NCBI RefSeq assembly: GCF_009909195.1
Contig: NZ_JAAAMU010000003.1
Span: 1 to 64,000 of the forward strand
Source: Paenibacillus sacheonensis
GTDB lineage: Bacteria; Bacillota; Bacilli; Paenibacillales; Paenibacillaceae
DNA: 64,000 nt
Direction of reading: 5' to 3'
In this document: positions 25,641 to 35,151 of the stretch, piece by piece
Layout: every line of letters starts with the position of its first letter
Position numbering within the stretch: the stretch's first letter is position 1
Notes under the pieces: generated by a model
The model's database searches: none
Told to the model about the DNA's origin: nothing
The model's input: only the letters and a program-made list of their open reading frames with translations
Made by a program: the position numbers and the translations under genes

Positions 25641-26777
25641 ATGAAGAAAAGTTTAAGCTTGCTAGTCATTTGCATGCTGGTATTGGCATTGGCTGCATGC
25701 GGCAGCAAAAATAACGGCGGCAACAACACGGATACAGGCAGCAATAGCGGTACGAACAACGGTGCCAACAACGGCGGGGAGAAACCATCATTCAAGGCCG
25801 GCATGGTAACAGACTCTGGCACGATTGATGACAAATCCTTCAACCAAGGTACTTGGGAAGGCTTGGAGCGCGCGACGAAAGAACTCGGCGTGGCAAGCAA
25901 ATACCTGAAACCGGCCGGTACGACCGAAGCCGACTACATGAAAGAAATCGGCAACCTGTACGACGCAGGCTACAAAATGATCGTCGTGCCGGGCTTCAAA
26001 TTCGAAACGGCCATCTATGCGTCCCAAGATAAATACAAAGACGCCAACTTCGTTCTGATCGACGGCTCGCCGCATACGGCGGAAGACCCGACGCCGAAAG
26101 TCGGCACGAACACGGTATCGATCTTCTTCGCGGAGCATGAGTCCGGCTTCCTCGCCGGCGTAGCGACTGCGGTTCAACTGAAGGAAGGCGAAGCCGGCTT
26201 CATCGGCGGCATGGAAATTCCGCCGGTCCAGAAGTACAACTGGGGCTTCCAGCAAGGCGTGAAATACGCGAACGATAACCTCGGCACGAAGATCAGCATG
26301 AAGAAAGAGAACGTTGTTTACCAAGGCAGCTTCGACAACTCGGCGGCAGGCGGACAGCTTGCGGCGCAAATGTACGACCGCGGCGTGAACGTCATCTTCA
26401 CCGCGGCGGGCGGCGTAGGCGTGGGCGCGATCAACGAAGCGAAGAACCGCGCGAAAGCAGGCAAAACCGCTTGGATCATCGGCGTCGACGGCGACCAATA
26501 CAAAGACGGCGTATATGAAGGCGACAAATCCGTTATCTTGACATCGGCAATGAAGAAAGTCAACGAGGCTTCCTTCGACATGGTGAAAGCATTGCAGGAA
26601 GGCAAATTCCCGGGCGGCCAAACGTTGACGTTCGACATCAAGAACGACGGCGTCGGCATTCCATCGGAGAACCCGAACCTGACGGAAGACACCATGACCA
26701 AAGTGAACGAAGCGATTACGAAGCTGAAGAGCGGCGACGTGAAAGTAGCTGCCGAAAAAGGCGACTTGATCAAGTAA
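25641..26777 (+). CDS. nupN: BMP-family nucleoside-binding lipoprotein
   Basis: A 378-residue lipoprotein: MKKSLSLLVICMLVLALAAC has lipobox LAAC (Cys20) and an Asn/Gly-rich tether. The BMP (basic membrane protein/PnrA) fold starts with FKAGMVTDSGTIDDKSFNQGTWEGLE, whose Asp and Asn side chains bind nucleosides. It continues with NTVSIFFAEHESGFLAGVAT and AAGGVGVGAINEAK. The next three genes encode the matching ATPase and two permeases, as in Bacillus NupNOPQ (guanosine and other nucleosides). The ATG follows GAAATGAGGCG. The terminator-like hairpin at 26807-26831 probably lets through only part of transcription, giving excess binding protein. Confidence 0.92.
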   Translation: MKKSLSLLVICMLVLALAACGSKNNGGNNTDTGSNSGTNNGANNGGEKPSFKAGMVTDSGTIDDKSFNQGTWEGLERATKELGVASKYLKPAGTTEADYMKEIGNLYDAGYKMIVVPGFKFETAIYASQDKYKDANFVLIDGSPHTAEDPTPKVGTNTVSIFFAEHESGFLAGVATAVQLKEGEAGFIGGMEIPPVQKYNWGFQQGVKYANDNLGTKISMKKENVVYQGSFDNSAAGGQLAAQMYDRGVNVIFTAAGGVGVGAINEAKNRAKAGKTAWIIGVDGDQYKDGVYEGDKSVILTSAMKKVNEASFDMVKALQEGKFPGGQTLTFDIKNDGVGIPSENPNLTEDTMTKVNEAITKLKSGDVKVAAEKGDLIK

Positions 26778-26806
26778 ACGATTGCCATAAGCATGTCATA
26801 TCCAGA

Positions 26807-26831
26807 AGAGACGGAGGCTCCGTCTCTTTTT
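26807..26831 (+). terminator. Intercistronic terminator (partial read-through likely)
   Basis: GAGACGGAG pairs with CCGTCTC across GCT, ending in TTTTT, between the binding protein and the ATPase gene of the same importer. Confidence 0.85.
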
Positions 26832-26896
26832 GGTTACTATTTATCGATCGTGTACGCAAAGCATGATGCGAATAAGGCGAAAAGGGGCCGTAACGT

Positions 26897-28420
26897 ATGG
26901 ATTTTGTAGTGGAAATGCTCAATATTCGCAAAGAGTTTCCGGGCGTCGTAGCCAACGACGACATTACGCTGCAGCTTCGGAGAGGCGAGATTCACGCGCT
27001 TCTCGGCGAGAACGGAGCCGGCAAATCCACGCTCATGAGCATTTTGTTCGGCATGTATCAGCCGGACCAGGGAAGCATCCAAATCAACGGGACTCCGGTG
27101 AAAATCGCGAATCCCAATATCGCGAACAATTACGGCATCGGCATGGTCCATCAGCATTTTAAGCTGGTCAGCAATTTTACCGTTACCGAAAATATCATCT
27201 TGGGCAACGAGCTTACGTCATGGGGCATGCTTAACCTGCAGGGAGCCGCTCGCCGAATCAGGGAGCTGTCGCAGCACTACGGCCTGAACGTCGATCCGGA
27301 CGCGAAGATCGAAGACATCTCGGTCGGCATGCAGCAGCGCGTCGAGATTTTGAAAATGCTGTATCGGGACGCCGAAGTGCTCATTCTCGACGAGCCGTCG
27401 GCCGTTCTGACGCCGAAGGAAATCGAAGAACTGATCAAGATCATGCTTAATCTGGTCAAAGAGGGCAAATCGATCATCGTCATCACCCATAAGCTTAAGG
27501 AAATCAAAGCGGCCGCCGACCGGTGCACCGTCATTCGCCGCGGCAAGACGATCGGCACGGTCGACGTCAAGACGACGAGCGAAGCCAAGATGGCGGAAAT
27601 GATGGTCGGGCGGGACGTTACGTTTACCGTCTCGAAGGAAAGCAGCAAGCCGGGCGAAGTGATCTTGCAGCTCAGCGACCTGACCGTTAAGAACAACAAG
27701 AACGTCGCGGGACTAAAGCAATTCTCGCTGGACGTGCGCGCCGGAGAAATCGTGGGCATAGCCGGCGTGGAAGGAAACGGGCAGACGGAGCTGGTCGAGG
27801 CGATTACCGGCCTGCGCAAAGCGGAAAGCGGAAGCATATTCTTGGATGGACAAGACATTACCCGGGATTCCATCCGTTCGCGGATCGACAAAGGGATCGC
27901 GCATATCCCCGAGGATCGGCAGAAGCGCGGTCTCGTGCTGGACTATACGCTGGAGGATAACATGATTCTCGAAGTTTATAACCGGCAGCCGTTCTCCAAG
28001 CGGGGCATTCTGAACCGGTCGGCCATTCGCAAATACGCAAGCGCCATTCTAAGCAGCTTCGACGTGCGTTCGGGCCGCGGGCCGCTGTCCGTAACCCGCT
28101 CGCTGTCCGGCGGCAATCAGCAGAAGGCGATCATCGGCCGCGAAATCGAGCTCAATCCTTCGCTGCTCATCGCCGTTCAGCCTACGCGCGGTCTCGACGT
28201 CGGCTCGATCGAATACATTCATAAGCGGCTCATCGAGCATCGGGACAACGGAAAAGCGGTTCTGCTGATCTCGCTTGAGCTCGACGAGGTCATTAACGTA
28301 TCCGACCGCATCGCGGTCGTGAATAATGGGGAATTGATCGGCGTCGTAAACGCATCCGAGACGAACGAACAAGAGATCGGCCTGATGATGGCCGGCGTAG
28401 GCAAAGGGGGAGAACAATGA
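26897..28420 (+). CDS. nupO: Nucleoside ABC transporter, double ATPase subunit
   Basis: A 507-residue protein with two ABC modules in tandem. Module 1 (~1-235) has Walker A GENGAGKST (~37-45), signature SVGMQQRVEI and Walker B LILDEPSAVLTP. Module 2 (~250-500) has a Walker A lacking the usual Lys (GVEGNGQTELVE), signature SGGNQQKAI and a non-standard Walker B (LLIAVQPTRGLD). One degenerate site is the rule for the RbsA/MglA/NupO group. It overlaps the next permease gene by four bases (ATGA), a sign of translational coupling. Confidence 0.93.
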   Translation: MDFVVEMLNIRKEFPGVVANDDITLQLRRGEIHALLGENGAGKSTLMSILFGMYQPDQGSIQINGTPVKIANPNIANNYGIGMVHQHFKLVSNFTVTENIILGNELTSWGMLNLQGAARRIRELSQHYGLNVDPDAKIEDISVGMQQRVEILKMLYRDAEVLILDEPSAVLTPKEIEELIKIMLNLVKEGKSIIVITHKLKEIKAAADRCTVIRRGKTIGTVDVKTTSEAKMAEMMVGRDVTFTVSKESSKPGEVILQLSDLTVKNNKNVAGLKQFSLDVRAGEIVGIAGVEGNGQTELVEAITGLRKAESGSIFLDGQDITRDSIRSRIDKGIAHIPEDRQKRGLVLDYTLEDNMILEVYNRQPFSKRGILNRSAIRKYASAILSSFDVRSGRGPLSVTRSLSGGNQQKAIIGREIELNPSLLIAVQPTRGLDVGSIEYIHKRLIEHRDNGKAVLLISLELDEVINVSDRIAVVNNGELIGVVNASETNEQEIGLMMAGVGKGGEQ

Positions 28421-29505
28421 GAAACCTCATCATATCCCTGTGCGCCGTGCTGTTCGGCTTGATCGGCGGCGGCGTGCTGATGGCTGTCACGGGGCATGAT
28501 CCTTTCGAAGGCTATAAATTCCTGTTCCAAGGGGGCCTCAAGAATTCGCAGCGCCTCGGCGATACGCTCGCGACGGGAACGCCGCTCATCTTCACGGGAT
28601 TGTCGGTGGCATTTGCTTTCCGTACGGGCCTCTTCAATATCGGCGCCGCGGGCCAAATGCTGTTCGGCGGCTTCTGCGCGACCGTAATCGGCTTGAACGT
28701 CGATACGTCCAGGCCGCTGCTGCTGCTCATGATGATCGTGGCGGCATTGCTTGGAGGCGCCGTGTGGGCGTTCATCCCGGGGCTGCTGAAAGCGCGGTTC
28801 AACGTTCACGAGGTCGTATCCACCATCATGATGAACTGGATTGCCTATTGGACGATCTATTACGCGGTACCGGCATACCTCAAGGCGGAATCCGTGGAAA
28901 CGGAATCCCGGCTACTGCCGGACAAAGCAACGCTCAAATCGACGTTCCTCTCCGACATGTTCGGCGGCTCGTATATCAACATGGGGCTTTACGTCGCGGT
29001 GATCGCGGTCATCATCATTGCGTTCATCATCAATAAGACGACGCTCGGGTATGAGCTTAAGGCCGTCGGCTATAACCGCCATTCCGCGGAATACGCGGGC
29101 ATCAAGGTGAACCGGAGCATCATCACCTCGATGCTGATCTCCGGCGCGCTCGCGGGTCTCGGCGGCATGGCCCAGTTCGCGGGCAACGGCGCCAACATTC
29201 AGATCGGCGTGCTGCCTACGCAAGGATACGACGGAATCGCCGTAGCGCTCCTCGGCGCGAACTCGCCGCTCGGCGTATTGATCTCCGCGTTGTTCTTCGG
29301 CCTGTTGTACTCGGGCCGGGGCTTCATGAACGCCATGACGGATATTCCGCCGGAAATCGCGGATTCCATCATCGCGATCATTATCTATTTCGCCGCGACG
29401 AGCGTGCTGATGGACAGATTGATCACCCGTATCGTCAACCGCCGGCGGGCTGCCACGGGCGGCGCAGGCACGAGCGGACCGGTCAGCGGAAAGGAGAACG
29501 CATAA
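28417..29505 (+). CDS. nupP: Nucleoside ABC transporter permease
   Basis: A 362-residue membrane protein of the BPD_transp_2 family (RbsC/LivH-like fold) with about nine hydrophobic segments. Family stretches include GLSVAFAFRTGLFNIGAAGQ (~63-82), AGIKVNRSIITSMLISGALAGLGGMAQ and YDGIAVALLGANSPLGV. It starts inside the ATPase stop codon and is followed after three bases by the second permease, so both are expressed together as a heterodimer. Confidence 0.93.
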   Translation: MRNLIISLCAVLFGLIGGGVLMAVTGHDPFEGYKFLFQGGLKNSQRLGDTLATGTPLIFTGLSVAFAFRTGLFNIGAAGQMLFGGFCATVIGLNVDTSRPLLLLMMIVAALLGGAVWAFIPGLLKARFNVHEVVSTIMMNWIAYWTIYYAVPAYLKAESVETESRLLPDKATLKSTFLSDMFGGSYINMGLYVAVIAVIIIAFIINKTTLGYELKAVGYNRHSAEYAGIKVNRSIITSMLISGALAGLGGMAQFAGNGANIQIGVLPTQGYDGIAVALLGANSPLGVLISALFFGLLYSGRGFMNAMTDIPPEIADSIIAIIIYFAATSVLMDRLITRIVNRRRAATGGAGTSGPVSGKENA

Positions 29506-29508
29506 CCT

Positions 29509-30465
29509 ATGTGGACGACAATCGAGCAAATTTTCCCGTACGCGATCATGTTCACCATTCCGCTGCTCATCACCGCTCTGGGCGGTCTGTTCAGCGAACG
29601 AAGCGGCGTCGTCAATATCGGCCTGGAAGGGCTGATGGTCATGGGCTCCTTCATCGGCGCGCTGACGATCAGCAAGCTGCAGACGGCATGGCCGCAGCAT
29701 ATGGTGGGCGCTATATGGATTGGCCTTCTGGTCGCGCTGGCGGCGGGAGTCCTCTTCTCCTTGCTGCATGCTTTCGCGAGCGTTCATCTGAGCGCGAACC
29801 AGGTCATCAGCGGAACGGCGATCAATATGATCGCGGGCGCCATTACGGTATTCTTGTCCCGAAACATTACGGGCAGCGGCAACATCCGCTTGACGAACGG
29901 CTTCCAGTCCTTCGACGTTCCGTGGCTGTCCGATATTCCGATCCTTGGACCGCTGCTGTTCACGAAGACCTACTGGACGACGTGGCTTATTCTGGCCGTC
30001 GTGCTGATTAGCGCTTGGGTGCTGAAGAAAACGCCGTTCGGCCTGCGATTGCGCGCTTGCGGCGAATATCCGCAGGCAGCCGAAGCAGCAGGTGTCAACG
30101 TGCGCAGAATGCGTTATATTGGGGTTATGATTTCCGGTGCATTCGCCTCGCTCGGCGGCGCGATTCTGCTTGTCACGATAGCCGGCGAATTCACGGGCAC
30201 GGTCGCCGGTCTTGGCTTCCTGTCCTTGGCGGCGCTGATCTTCGGCCAATGGCGGCCGCTCGGCATCCTGGCGGCGACGCTGTTCTTCGGCTTCGCCAGC
30301 ACGGTCGCCAACGTTTCGCAGGTCATCCCTGCGCTGCAGGATATTCCTCCGATCATCCTTAAACTGTTTCCATACGTGATTACGCTGATCGCGCTCGTTA
30401 TTTTCTCCAAGAGCTCGCAGGCGCCGAAAGCGGCAGGGGAGGTATTCGATTCCGGAAAACGCTAA
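29509..30465 (+). CDS. nupQ: Nucleoside ABC transporter permease
   Basis: A 318-residue membrane protein, the second BPD_transp_2 subunit. AAGGAG lies 13 bases before ATG 29509. The sequence has GGLFSERSGVVNIGLEGLMV near the N-terminus and RLRACGEYPQAAEAAGVNV in the cytoplasmic coupling loop. It pairs with the preceding permease. Confidence 0.93.
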   Translation: MWTTIEQIFPYAIMFTIPLLITALGGLFSERSGVVNIGLEGLMVMGSFIGALTISKLQTAWPQHMVGAIWIGLLVALAAGVLFSLLHAFASVHLSANQVISGTAINMIAGAITVFLSRNITGSGNIRLTNGFQSFDVPWLSDIPILGPLLFTKTYWTTWLILAVVLISAWVLKKTPFGLRLRACGEYPQAAEAAGVNVRRMRYIGVMISGAFASLGGAILLVTIAGEFTGTVAGLGFLSLAALIFGQWRPLGILAATLFFGFASTVANVSQVIPALQDIPPIILKLFPYVITLIALVIFSKSSQAPKAAGEVFDSGKR

Positions 30466-30498
30466 CGATTGCATGGGATAGGGGAGTGTTGGGAACAA

Positions 30499-31452
30499 AT
30501 GTATGACGAACGCACAGACGACAAACGAGGCAAAATGCTTGACGCCGTTCGTATGTATTACCAGTTGGACTACAGCCAACAGGAAATCGCCAAGCAGCTC
30601 GGCGTGTCCAGGCCGACAGTCAGCCGTTTCATTCAGCAGGCAAAGGAAGAAGGGTACGTGGTCATCAGCATCATCGACCCGCTCGAGAACAACGATCTGC
30701 TTGCCGGCAAAATCGAACGTAAATTTGGGCTCAAGAAAGTCGTTATTGTCAACGTACCGAACTACACGGACGTCGTCGTCAGGAAATACCTGGGCGTAGC
30801 GGCGGCCAAGTACTTGGACAATATCATCAAGGATGGCGACATCGTGGCGGCGACGTGGGGAACGACGCTGTACGAGGTCGCGCTGAACCTGCAGGATAAG
30901 CACGTGAAGGATGTCAAGGTCGTGCAGCTGAACGGCGGGGTCAGCCATTCGGAGACGAGCACGTATGCCAGCGAGATCATCAGCTTATTCGGCAAGGCCT
31001 TTCACACCGTCCCGTACTTCATTCCCCTGCCGGCAATCGTCGATCACCCGATCGTGAAGAAGACGATCGAGACCGACCGTCATATCCGCAACATATTGGA
31101 GCTGGGCAAGAAGGCGAATATCGCGATGGTGACGGTCGGCGCCCCGACGGAAGATTCGGTGCTGATCAAGGCGAACTATTTCAACGAGGCAGAGCTGAAG
31201 CTGATCTATGAGAAAGGGGCGGGAGACATCTGCTCCCGCTATTTCAATATCAACGGCACGATCTGTTCGCAGGAGCTCGATCAACGCACGATCGGCATCG
31301 ACTTGAACGACCTGAAGAAGAAGGAGCAGTCCATCCTCGTGGCGGGCGGCATTCGGAAGGTGGACGGCATCTACGGGGCATTGCGCGGGCGCTACACGAA
31401 CGTGCTGATTACGGACCAGTTCTCGGCGAAATATCTGATGGAGCGCCCATAA
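30499..31452 (+). CDS. deoR: DeoR/SorC-type transcriptional regulator
   Basis: A 317-residue regulator; ATG 30499 is chosen because GGGGAGTG lies upstream, while the ATG at 30469 is preceded by no site. The N-terminal helix-turn-helix is QEIAKQLGVSRPTVSRF (residues ~23-39), and the effector domain (~60-317) has the SorC/DeoR sugar-binding fold with WGTTLYEVA near 117 and LNGGVSH near 142. The B. subtilis DeoR relative binds deoxyribose-5-phosphate. The position between nucleoside importer genes and deoC supports the same effector. Confidence 0.88.
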   Translation: MYDERTDDKRGKMLDAVRMYYQLDYSQQEIAKQLGVSRPTVSRFIQQAKEEGYVVISIIDPLENNDLLAGKIERKFGLKKVVIVNVPNYTDVVVRKYLGVAAAKYLDNIIKDGDIVAATWGTTLYEVALNLQDKHVKDVKVVQLNGGVSHSETSTYASEIISLFGKAFHTVPYFIPLPAIVDHPIVKKTIETDRHIRNILELGKKANIAMVTVGAPTEDSVLIKANYFNEAELKLIYEKGAGDICSRYFNINGTICSQELDQRTIGIDLNDLKKKEQSILVAGGIRKVDGIYGALRGRYTNVLITDQFSAKYLMERP

Positions 31453-31478
31453 CTTAGAGAGAGAAAGGAAAGATCGAC

Positions 31479-32162
31479 ATGGATAAGGAACTGGCAGGAG
31501 CAGCCTTGGCTGCGTACTTTGATCATACGGCATTGAAGCCGGAGACGGCGTTCGCGGACATCGTGAAACTATGCTCCGAGGCGAAGGAGCACGGATTCGC
31601 GACCGTATGCGTCAATCCATACTGGGTCGGGGAAGCGAAGGAGCAGCTGAACGGCACGGGAGTCGGCATCACGACCGTGATCGGATTCCCGCTCGGAGCG
31701 AACAGCACGTTCGTCAAAGTAGCGGAGACGAGAGACGCGATCGCAAGCGGCGCAACCGAAATCGATATGGTGCTCAATGTAGGCGCCTTGAAGTCGGGAC
31801 GTCTCGAGGTCGTGGAGAAGGACGTGCGGGCGGTGGCGGAAGCTTGCCAAGGAAGCGCGTTACTGAAGGTTATTCTCGAAGTCGGCCTGCTGACGGACGC
31901 AGAGAAAGTAACGGCAAGCGAGATCTGCAAGCGCGCCGGAGCCGATTACGTCAAGACGTCCACGGGCTTCGGTCCCGGCGGCGCGACCGTGAAGGATATC
32001 GCCTTGATGCGCAAGACGGTCGGACCCGACATGGGCGTGAAAGCATCGGGCGGCGTGCGCGATCTGGAGACCGCCCGCGCGCTCATCGCGGCAGGCGCGA
32101 CGCGGATCGGCGCGAGCGCCGGCGTCGCGATCGTAAGCGGCGGCAAAGGCGAAGGGTATTGA
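31479..32162 (+). CDS. deoC: Deoxyribose-phosphate aldolase
   Basis: A 227-residue class I aldolase, full length for bacterial DeoC. It cleaves 2-deoxyribose-5-phosphate to glyceraldehyde-3-phosphate and acetaldehyde. The Schiff-base lysine is Lys159 in DYVKTSTGF, the acidic partner lies in EIDMVLNVG, and KASGGVRD forms the phosphate region. The ATG at 31479 is preceded by AAAGGAA and lies 26 bases after deoR. The upstream nup genes feed this step with nucleosides. A phosphorylase and deaminase are not in the window. Confidence 0.96.
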   Translation: MDKELAGAALAAYFDHTALKPETAFADIVKLCSEAKEHGFATVCVNPYWVGEAKEQLNGTGVGITTVIGFPLGANSTFVKVAETRDAIASGATEIDMVLNVGALKSGRLEVVEKDVRAVAEACQGSALLKVILEVGLLTDAEKVTASEICKRAGADYVKTSTGFGPGGATVKDIALMRKTVGPDMGVKASGGVRDLETARALIAAGATRIGASAGVAIVSGGKGEGY

Positions 32163-32261
32163 TGGGTTAACTTCCGATAATCGCAAGCCGCACGGCAAGA
32201 ATTGCACGGCAACAAGGCTGATAAGTGCGCAGCCTGGAGCGAATTTCAAACCATACGCGAA

Positions 32262-32302
32262 GGAGCTGCCCCCGGTCATGTTCATGACACGGAGGCAGCT
32301 CC
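32262..32302. terminator. Weak stem-loop between convergent deoC and DinB genes
   Basis: GGAGCTGCC (32262-32270) pairs with GGCAGCTCC (32294-32302), with an inner GTCATG/CATGAC hairpin. No T tract is present on either strand, so it may only stabilise 3' ends. Confidence 0.4.
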
Positions 32303-32316
32303 TCGGTGATTGTAGG

Positions 32317-32835
32317 TCAGGATTGCAAGTAGCGGTCGCGAACCACGTTCAAGTGATGCAGCTCGTGTCCGGCGATGACGCAGGCGAACGCGCGGGCGGA
32401 CATCGTCGTATTGCTGGCGGTTCCCTTATGCAGCCAAGCGTCCGGCGCAATCGTGGATGCCAGGCTGATCGTCGCGGCGCGCACCGCTTGGCAATCGCTT
32501 AGCAGCTGCTTCACGGAGAAGCCGTCGAAGTTCGCGGCGGCAATGTAATCGTCCTGCTCGAAGCCGGGCAGAGGCGTCGTATCGCCGCGGGCGATGCGCA
32601 TCATGCGGTAGCTCATGACGCGCTCCGTATCGGCCAGATGGCCGAGCACCTCTTTGAGGCTCCATTTGCCGGGCGCGTACCGGAAGAGGGCTTGTTCTTC
32701 GGACATGCCGGAGAATAAGGCTTGCAATAGGCTGCTGTTGCTTTCGAATTGGGCCAAGACGTCGTCTGTCTGAACGAGACCGATGTAATTGCCAAAGTGG
32801 CCGCCGAATTCGTCTGCGAGCGGTCGGTTGAGCAT
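32317..32835 (-). CDS. DinB/YfiT-like putative metal-dependent hydrolase
   Basis: A 172-residue four-helix-bundle protein. An ATG at 32844 overlaps the GAGGAG site, so the second ATG at 32835 is chosen. Metal-ligand His residues appear in GHLADTER (~residue 65) and AGHELHHLNVV near the C-terminus, the usual DinB three-His pattern. These proteins often act as thiol-S-transferases or hydrolases. The substrate is not known. It is divergent from queF. Confidence 0.88.
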   Translation of the reverse strand: MLNRPLADEFGGHFGNYIGLVQTDDVLAQFESNSSLLQALFSGMSEEQALFRYAPGKWSLKEVLGHLADTERVMSYRMMRIARGDTTPLPGFEQDDYIAAANFDGFSVKQLLSDCQAVRAATISLASTIAPDAWLHKGTASNTTMSARAFACVIAGHELHHLNVVRDRYLQS

Positions 32836-32940
32836 CGTCTTCATCTCCTCACAAAGGTTGAATTTCTAGCGCATATGGGTGTAAGCTACTAGAACAAGCG
32901 TAACCCCCGCGAACGATAATGACAAGGAGTGTTTACAAGA

Positions 32941-33444
32941 ATGGCAGGAAGATCGAAGGAAGAATTGCAGCATGGCGGCATCTCGCATTTGGGCAATCAA
33001 GGCACGCAGTATTCGTTTAACTACAGCCCGGAAGTGTTGGAATCGTTCGAGAACAAGCATGTCGGCCGGGATTATTTCGTCAAGTTCAATACGCCGGAGT
33101 TTACGAGCCTCTGCCCGATTACGGGCCAGCCGGACTTCGCGTCCCTCTACATCTCGTACATCCCGGACGTCAAAATGGTGGAAAGCAAATCTCTCAAACT
33201 GTATCTGTTCAGCTTCCGCAATCATGGCGACTTCCATGAGGACTGCATGAACATCATCATGAACGACCTGATCGCCTTGATGAATCCGCGTTACATCGAG
33301 GTATGGGGCAAATTCACGCCGCGCGGCGGCATCTCGATCGACCCTTACACGAACTGGGGCCGTCCGGGAACCAAATTCGAAGAAATGGCGCATTATCGTC
33401 TCATGAATCATGATCTGTATCCGGAGAAAGTCGACAACCGGTAA
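32941..33444 (+). CDS. queF: NADPH-dependent 7-cyano-7-deazaguanine reductase
   Basis: A 167-residue QueF of the short T-fold class. It reduces preQ0 to preQ1 for queuosine in tRNA. The catalytic Cys58 is in [11 protein letters not shown] with the Asp a few residues later, and [13 protein letters not shown] holds the substrate Glu. [10 protein letters not shown] and [13 protein letters not shown] are family signatures. ATG 32941 is preceded by AAGGAG at about 11 bases; the GTG at 32929 overlaps that site. No other queuosine gene lies nearby, so it stands alone. Confidence 0.96.
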   Translation: MAGRSKEELQHGGISHLGNQGTQYSFNYSPEVLESFENKHVGRDYFVKFNTPEFTSLCPITGQPDFASLYISYIPDVKMVESKSLKLYLFSFRNHGDFHEDCMNIIMNDLIALMNPRYIEVWGKFTPRGGISIDPYTNWGRPGTKFEEMAHYRLMNHDLYPEKVDNR

Positions 33445-33671
33445 TCCGCCTCTCCTTCGGCGGTCGGAACAGGCTGTCGAACCGTAACCAAGACCCCGGC
33501 GACTTTCATCGGATAAGCCGCACTCAGCACAAAGGAATTCTCTCTTGCATTCTCGGCCTCCTTGGATGATGCGTCATCGAAGCGATCCGAGACTGATGAG
33601 GGGAGGAGCCGCGCGAGCCGTCGAACGGCAGATCGGCTTCTTCCAATGGCGAAAGGACGTGGCTGCAAGCA

Positions 33672-34874
33672 ATGAAATTTTCGTGGGAACGCAATCTGAT
33701 CGTACTTTGGACGGGCGTATTTTTCTGCAGCATGGCCTATTCCATCTCCATCCCTTTCCTGCCGATCTTCCTCAATACGGAGCTTGGCGTGGAGCATCAT
33801 CTAGAAGCTTGGTCGGGCATCGCCTTCGGCATTACGTTTCTGGCAAGCGCGCTGATCTCGCCCTATTGGGGTTCGCTTGCCGACAAATACGGGCGCAAGC
33901 CGATGTTGATCCGGTCGGGCTTCAGCCTGGCCGCTCTTTATTTGATTAATTACTTCGTTCATGATCCGTACTGGTTCCTGGTCATCCGGATTTTCCAAGG
34001 GCTGCTGGCCGGCTTCGTGCCCGCCTCGATCGCCCTGGTCGCGACGAATACGCCGGAAGAGAAGACGGGATATGCGCTCGGCATCATGTCGACGGCAGGA
34101 GCGACGGGCAGCATTCTCGGGCCTCTCGTCGGCGGTTTGGTCAGTCATTATATCGGTAACCGCGAGGCGTTCCTGTTCTCCAGTGCCATCGTGCTCGTCT
34201 CCGCGCTGGTCGCGGTCTTCCTCGTGAAAGAGCAGAATTTCAACCGGAAGGCGGCGCGCTCGCATGTACTGGACGACCTGAAGCATGCATTGTCGAATCG
34301 CAGCTTCACGATTCTGCTGACGATGGTCGCGATCAGCACGTTCTCCGTCATGATTCTAGAGCCGCTCATTACGGTCTACGTGCTTCGGATGGGCGTCCCC
34401 AAGGACACGGCGTCGCTGAGCTCCGGCATCGTCTTCTCGGCGGTCGGCATCGCCACGGTCATCATGGCGCCCCGATGGGGCAAGATCGGCCGGAAGATCG
34501 GCTACGAGAAAGTATTGTTCATCGGTCTGATCGGCGGCGGAATCGGGAATATGCTGCAGGTGCTGACGACCAATTATATCGGTTTCGGCATTCTTCGTTT
34601 CGGCTATGGCTTGTTCTTCGCCGCGGTGAACCCGTCGATTAACGCGATGATCGTGCAGACGACGGAATCGGATTTTCGGGGACGGGCGTTCAGTCTGAAT
34701 CAATCTTCCTCGCAGATCGCCACGATGGCCGGGCCGATCATCGGCGGACTATTGGGCGGCTGGATGCCGATCCGCTGGATATTCGTCATCAACGGCAGCG
34801 CGCTGCTGCTGGCCGCCCTGCTGTTCAAGTCGCGGAATCATGGCAAGGCGTCGGTTGCCGCGAGACATAGCTGA
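33672..34874 (+). CDS. MFS multidrug-type efflux transporter
   Basis: A 400-residue protein with 12 predicted helices. It has the MFS motif A between helices 2 and 3 (GSLADKYGRKPMLIRSG), motif C-like GPLVGGLVSHYIG, and RIFQGLLAGFVPASIALVA in helix 4. The C-terminal half is as long as the first. This is the DHA1-type drug:H+ antiporter pattern. It is preceded by 227 bases without an evident gene. Substrate unknown. Confidence 0.88.
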   Translation: MKFSWERNLIVLWTGVFFCSMAYSISIPFLPIFLNTELGVEHHLEAWSGIAFGITFLASALISPYWGSLADKYGRKPMLIRSGFSLAALYLINYFVHDPYWFLVIRIFQGLLAGFVPASIALVATNTPEEKTGYALGIMSTAGATGSILGPLVGGLVSHYIGNREAFLFSSAIVLVSALVAVFLVKEQNFNRKAARSHVLDDLKHALSNRSFTILLTMVAISTFSVMILEPLITVYVLRMGVPKDTASLSSGIVFSAVGIATVIMAPRWGKIGRKIGYEKVLFIGLIGGGIGNMLQVLTTNYIGFGILRFGYGLFFAAVNPSINAMIVQTTESDFRGRAFSLNQSSSQIATMAGPIIGGLLGGWMPIRWIFVINGSALLLAALLFKSRNHGKASVAARHS

Positions 34875-34949
34875 GCTAGCTAAAACGCAGCTACTGCAAA
34901 GTAAAAGCATGGCTGCAGCATCCCTGCGTGCGGATGCATCCATAAGAGA

Positions 34950-34976
34950 GGCTGCCTCTTCAGGAGGCGGCCTTTT
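34950..34976 (+). terminator. Terminator after the MFS gene
   Basis: GGCTGCCTC pairs with GAGGCGGCC across TTCA with one G-T pair, followed by TTTT. Confidence 0.8.
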
Positions 34977-35151
34977 CGTCATGTTCTGACATTTTTCTCT
35001 AATTCTCGTTCTCTATTGAATCGGCGCATGGTATAGTAATCGGTAGAATAAGGCAGTTATTGCCGACTGGTCAGCGTTGCTTTCGAAATCGCTTTGCAAG
35101 ACAGGCGGTTCATAGATTAATAGTGTGATCGTTAGGGGGACAATATCGTTC

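Noticed and set aside
32836-32940. preQ1 riboswitch upstream of queF
   Set aside because: TTCTAGC..CTAGAA and GGGTG occur, but the preQ1-I order (stem, CTAA-rich tail pairing before the start) could not be fitted.
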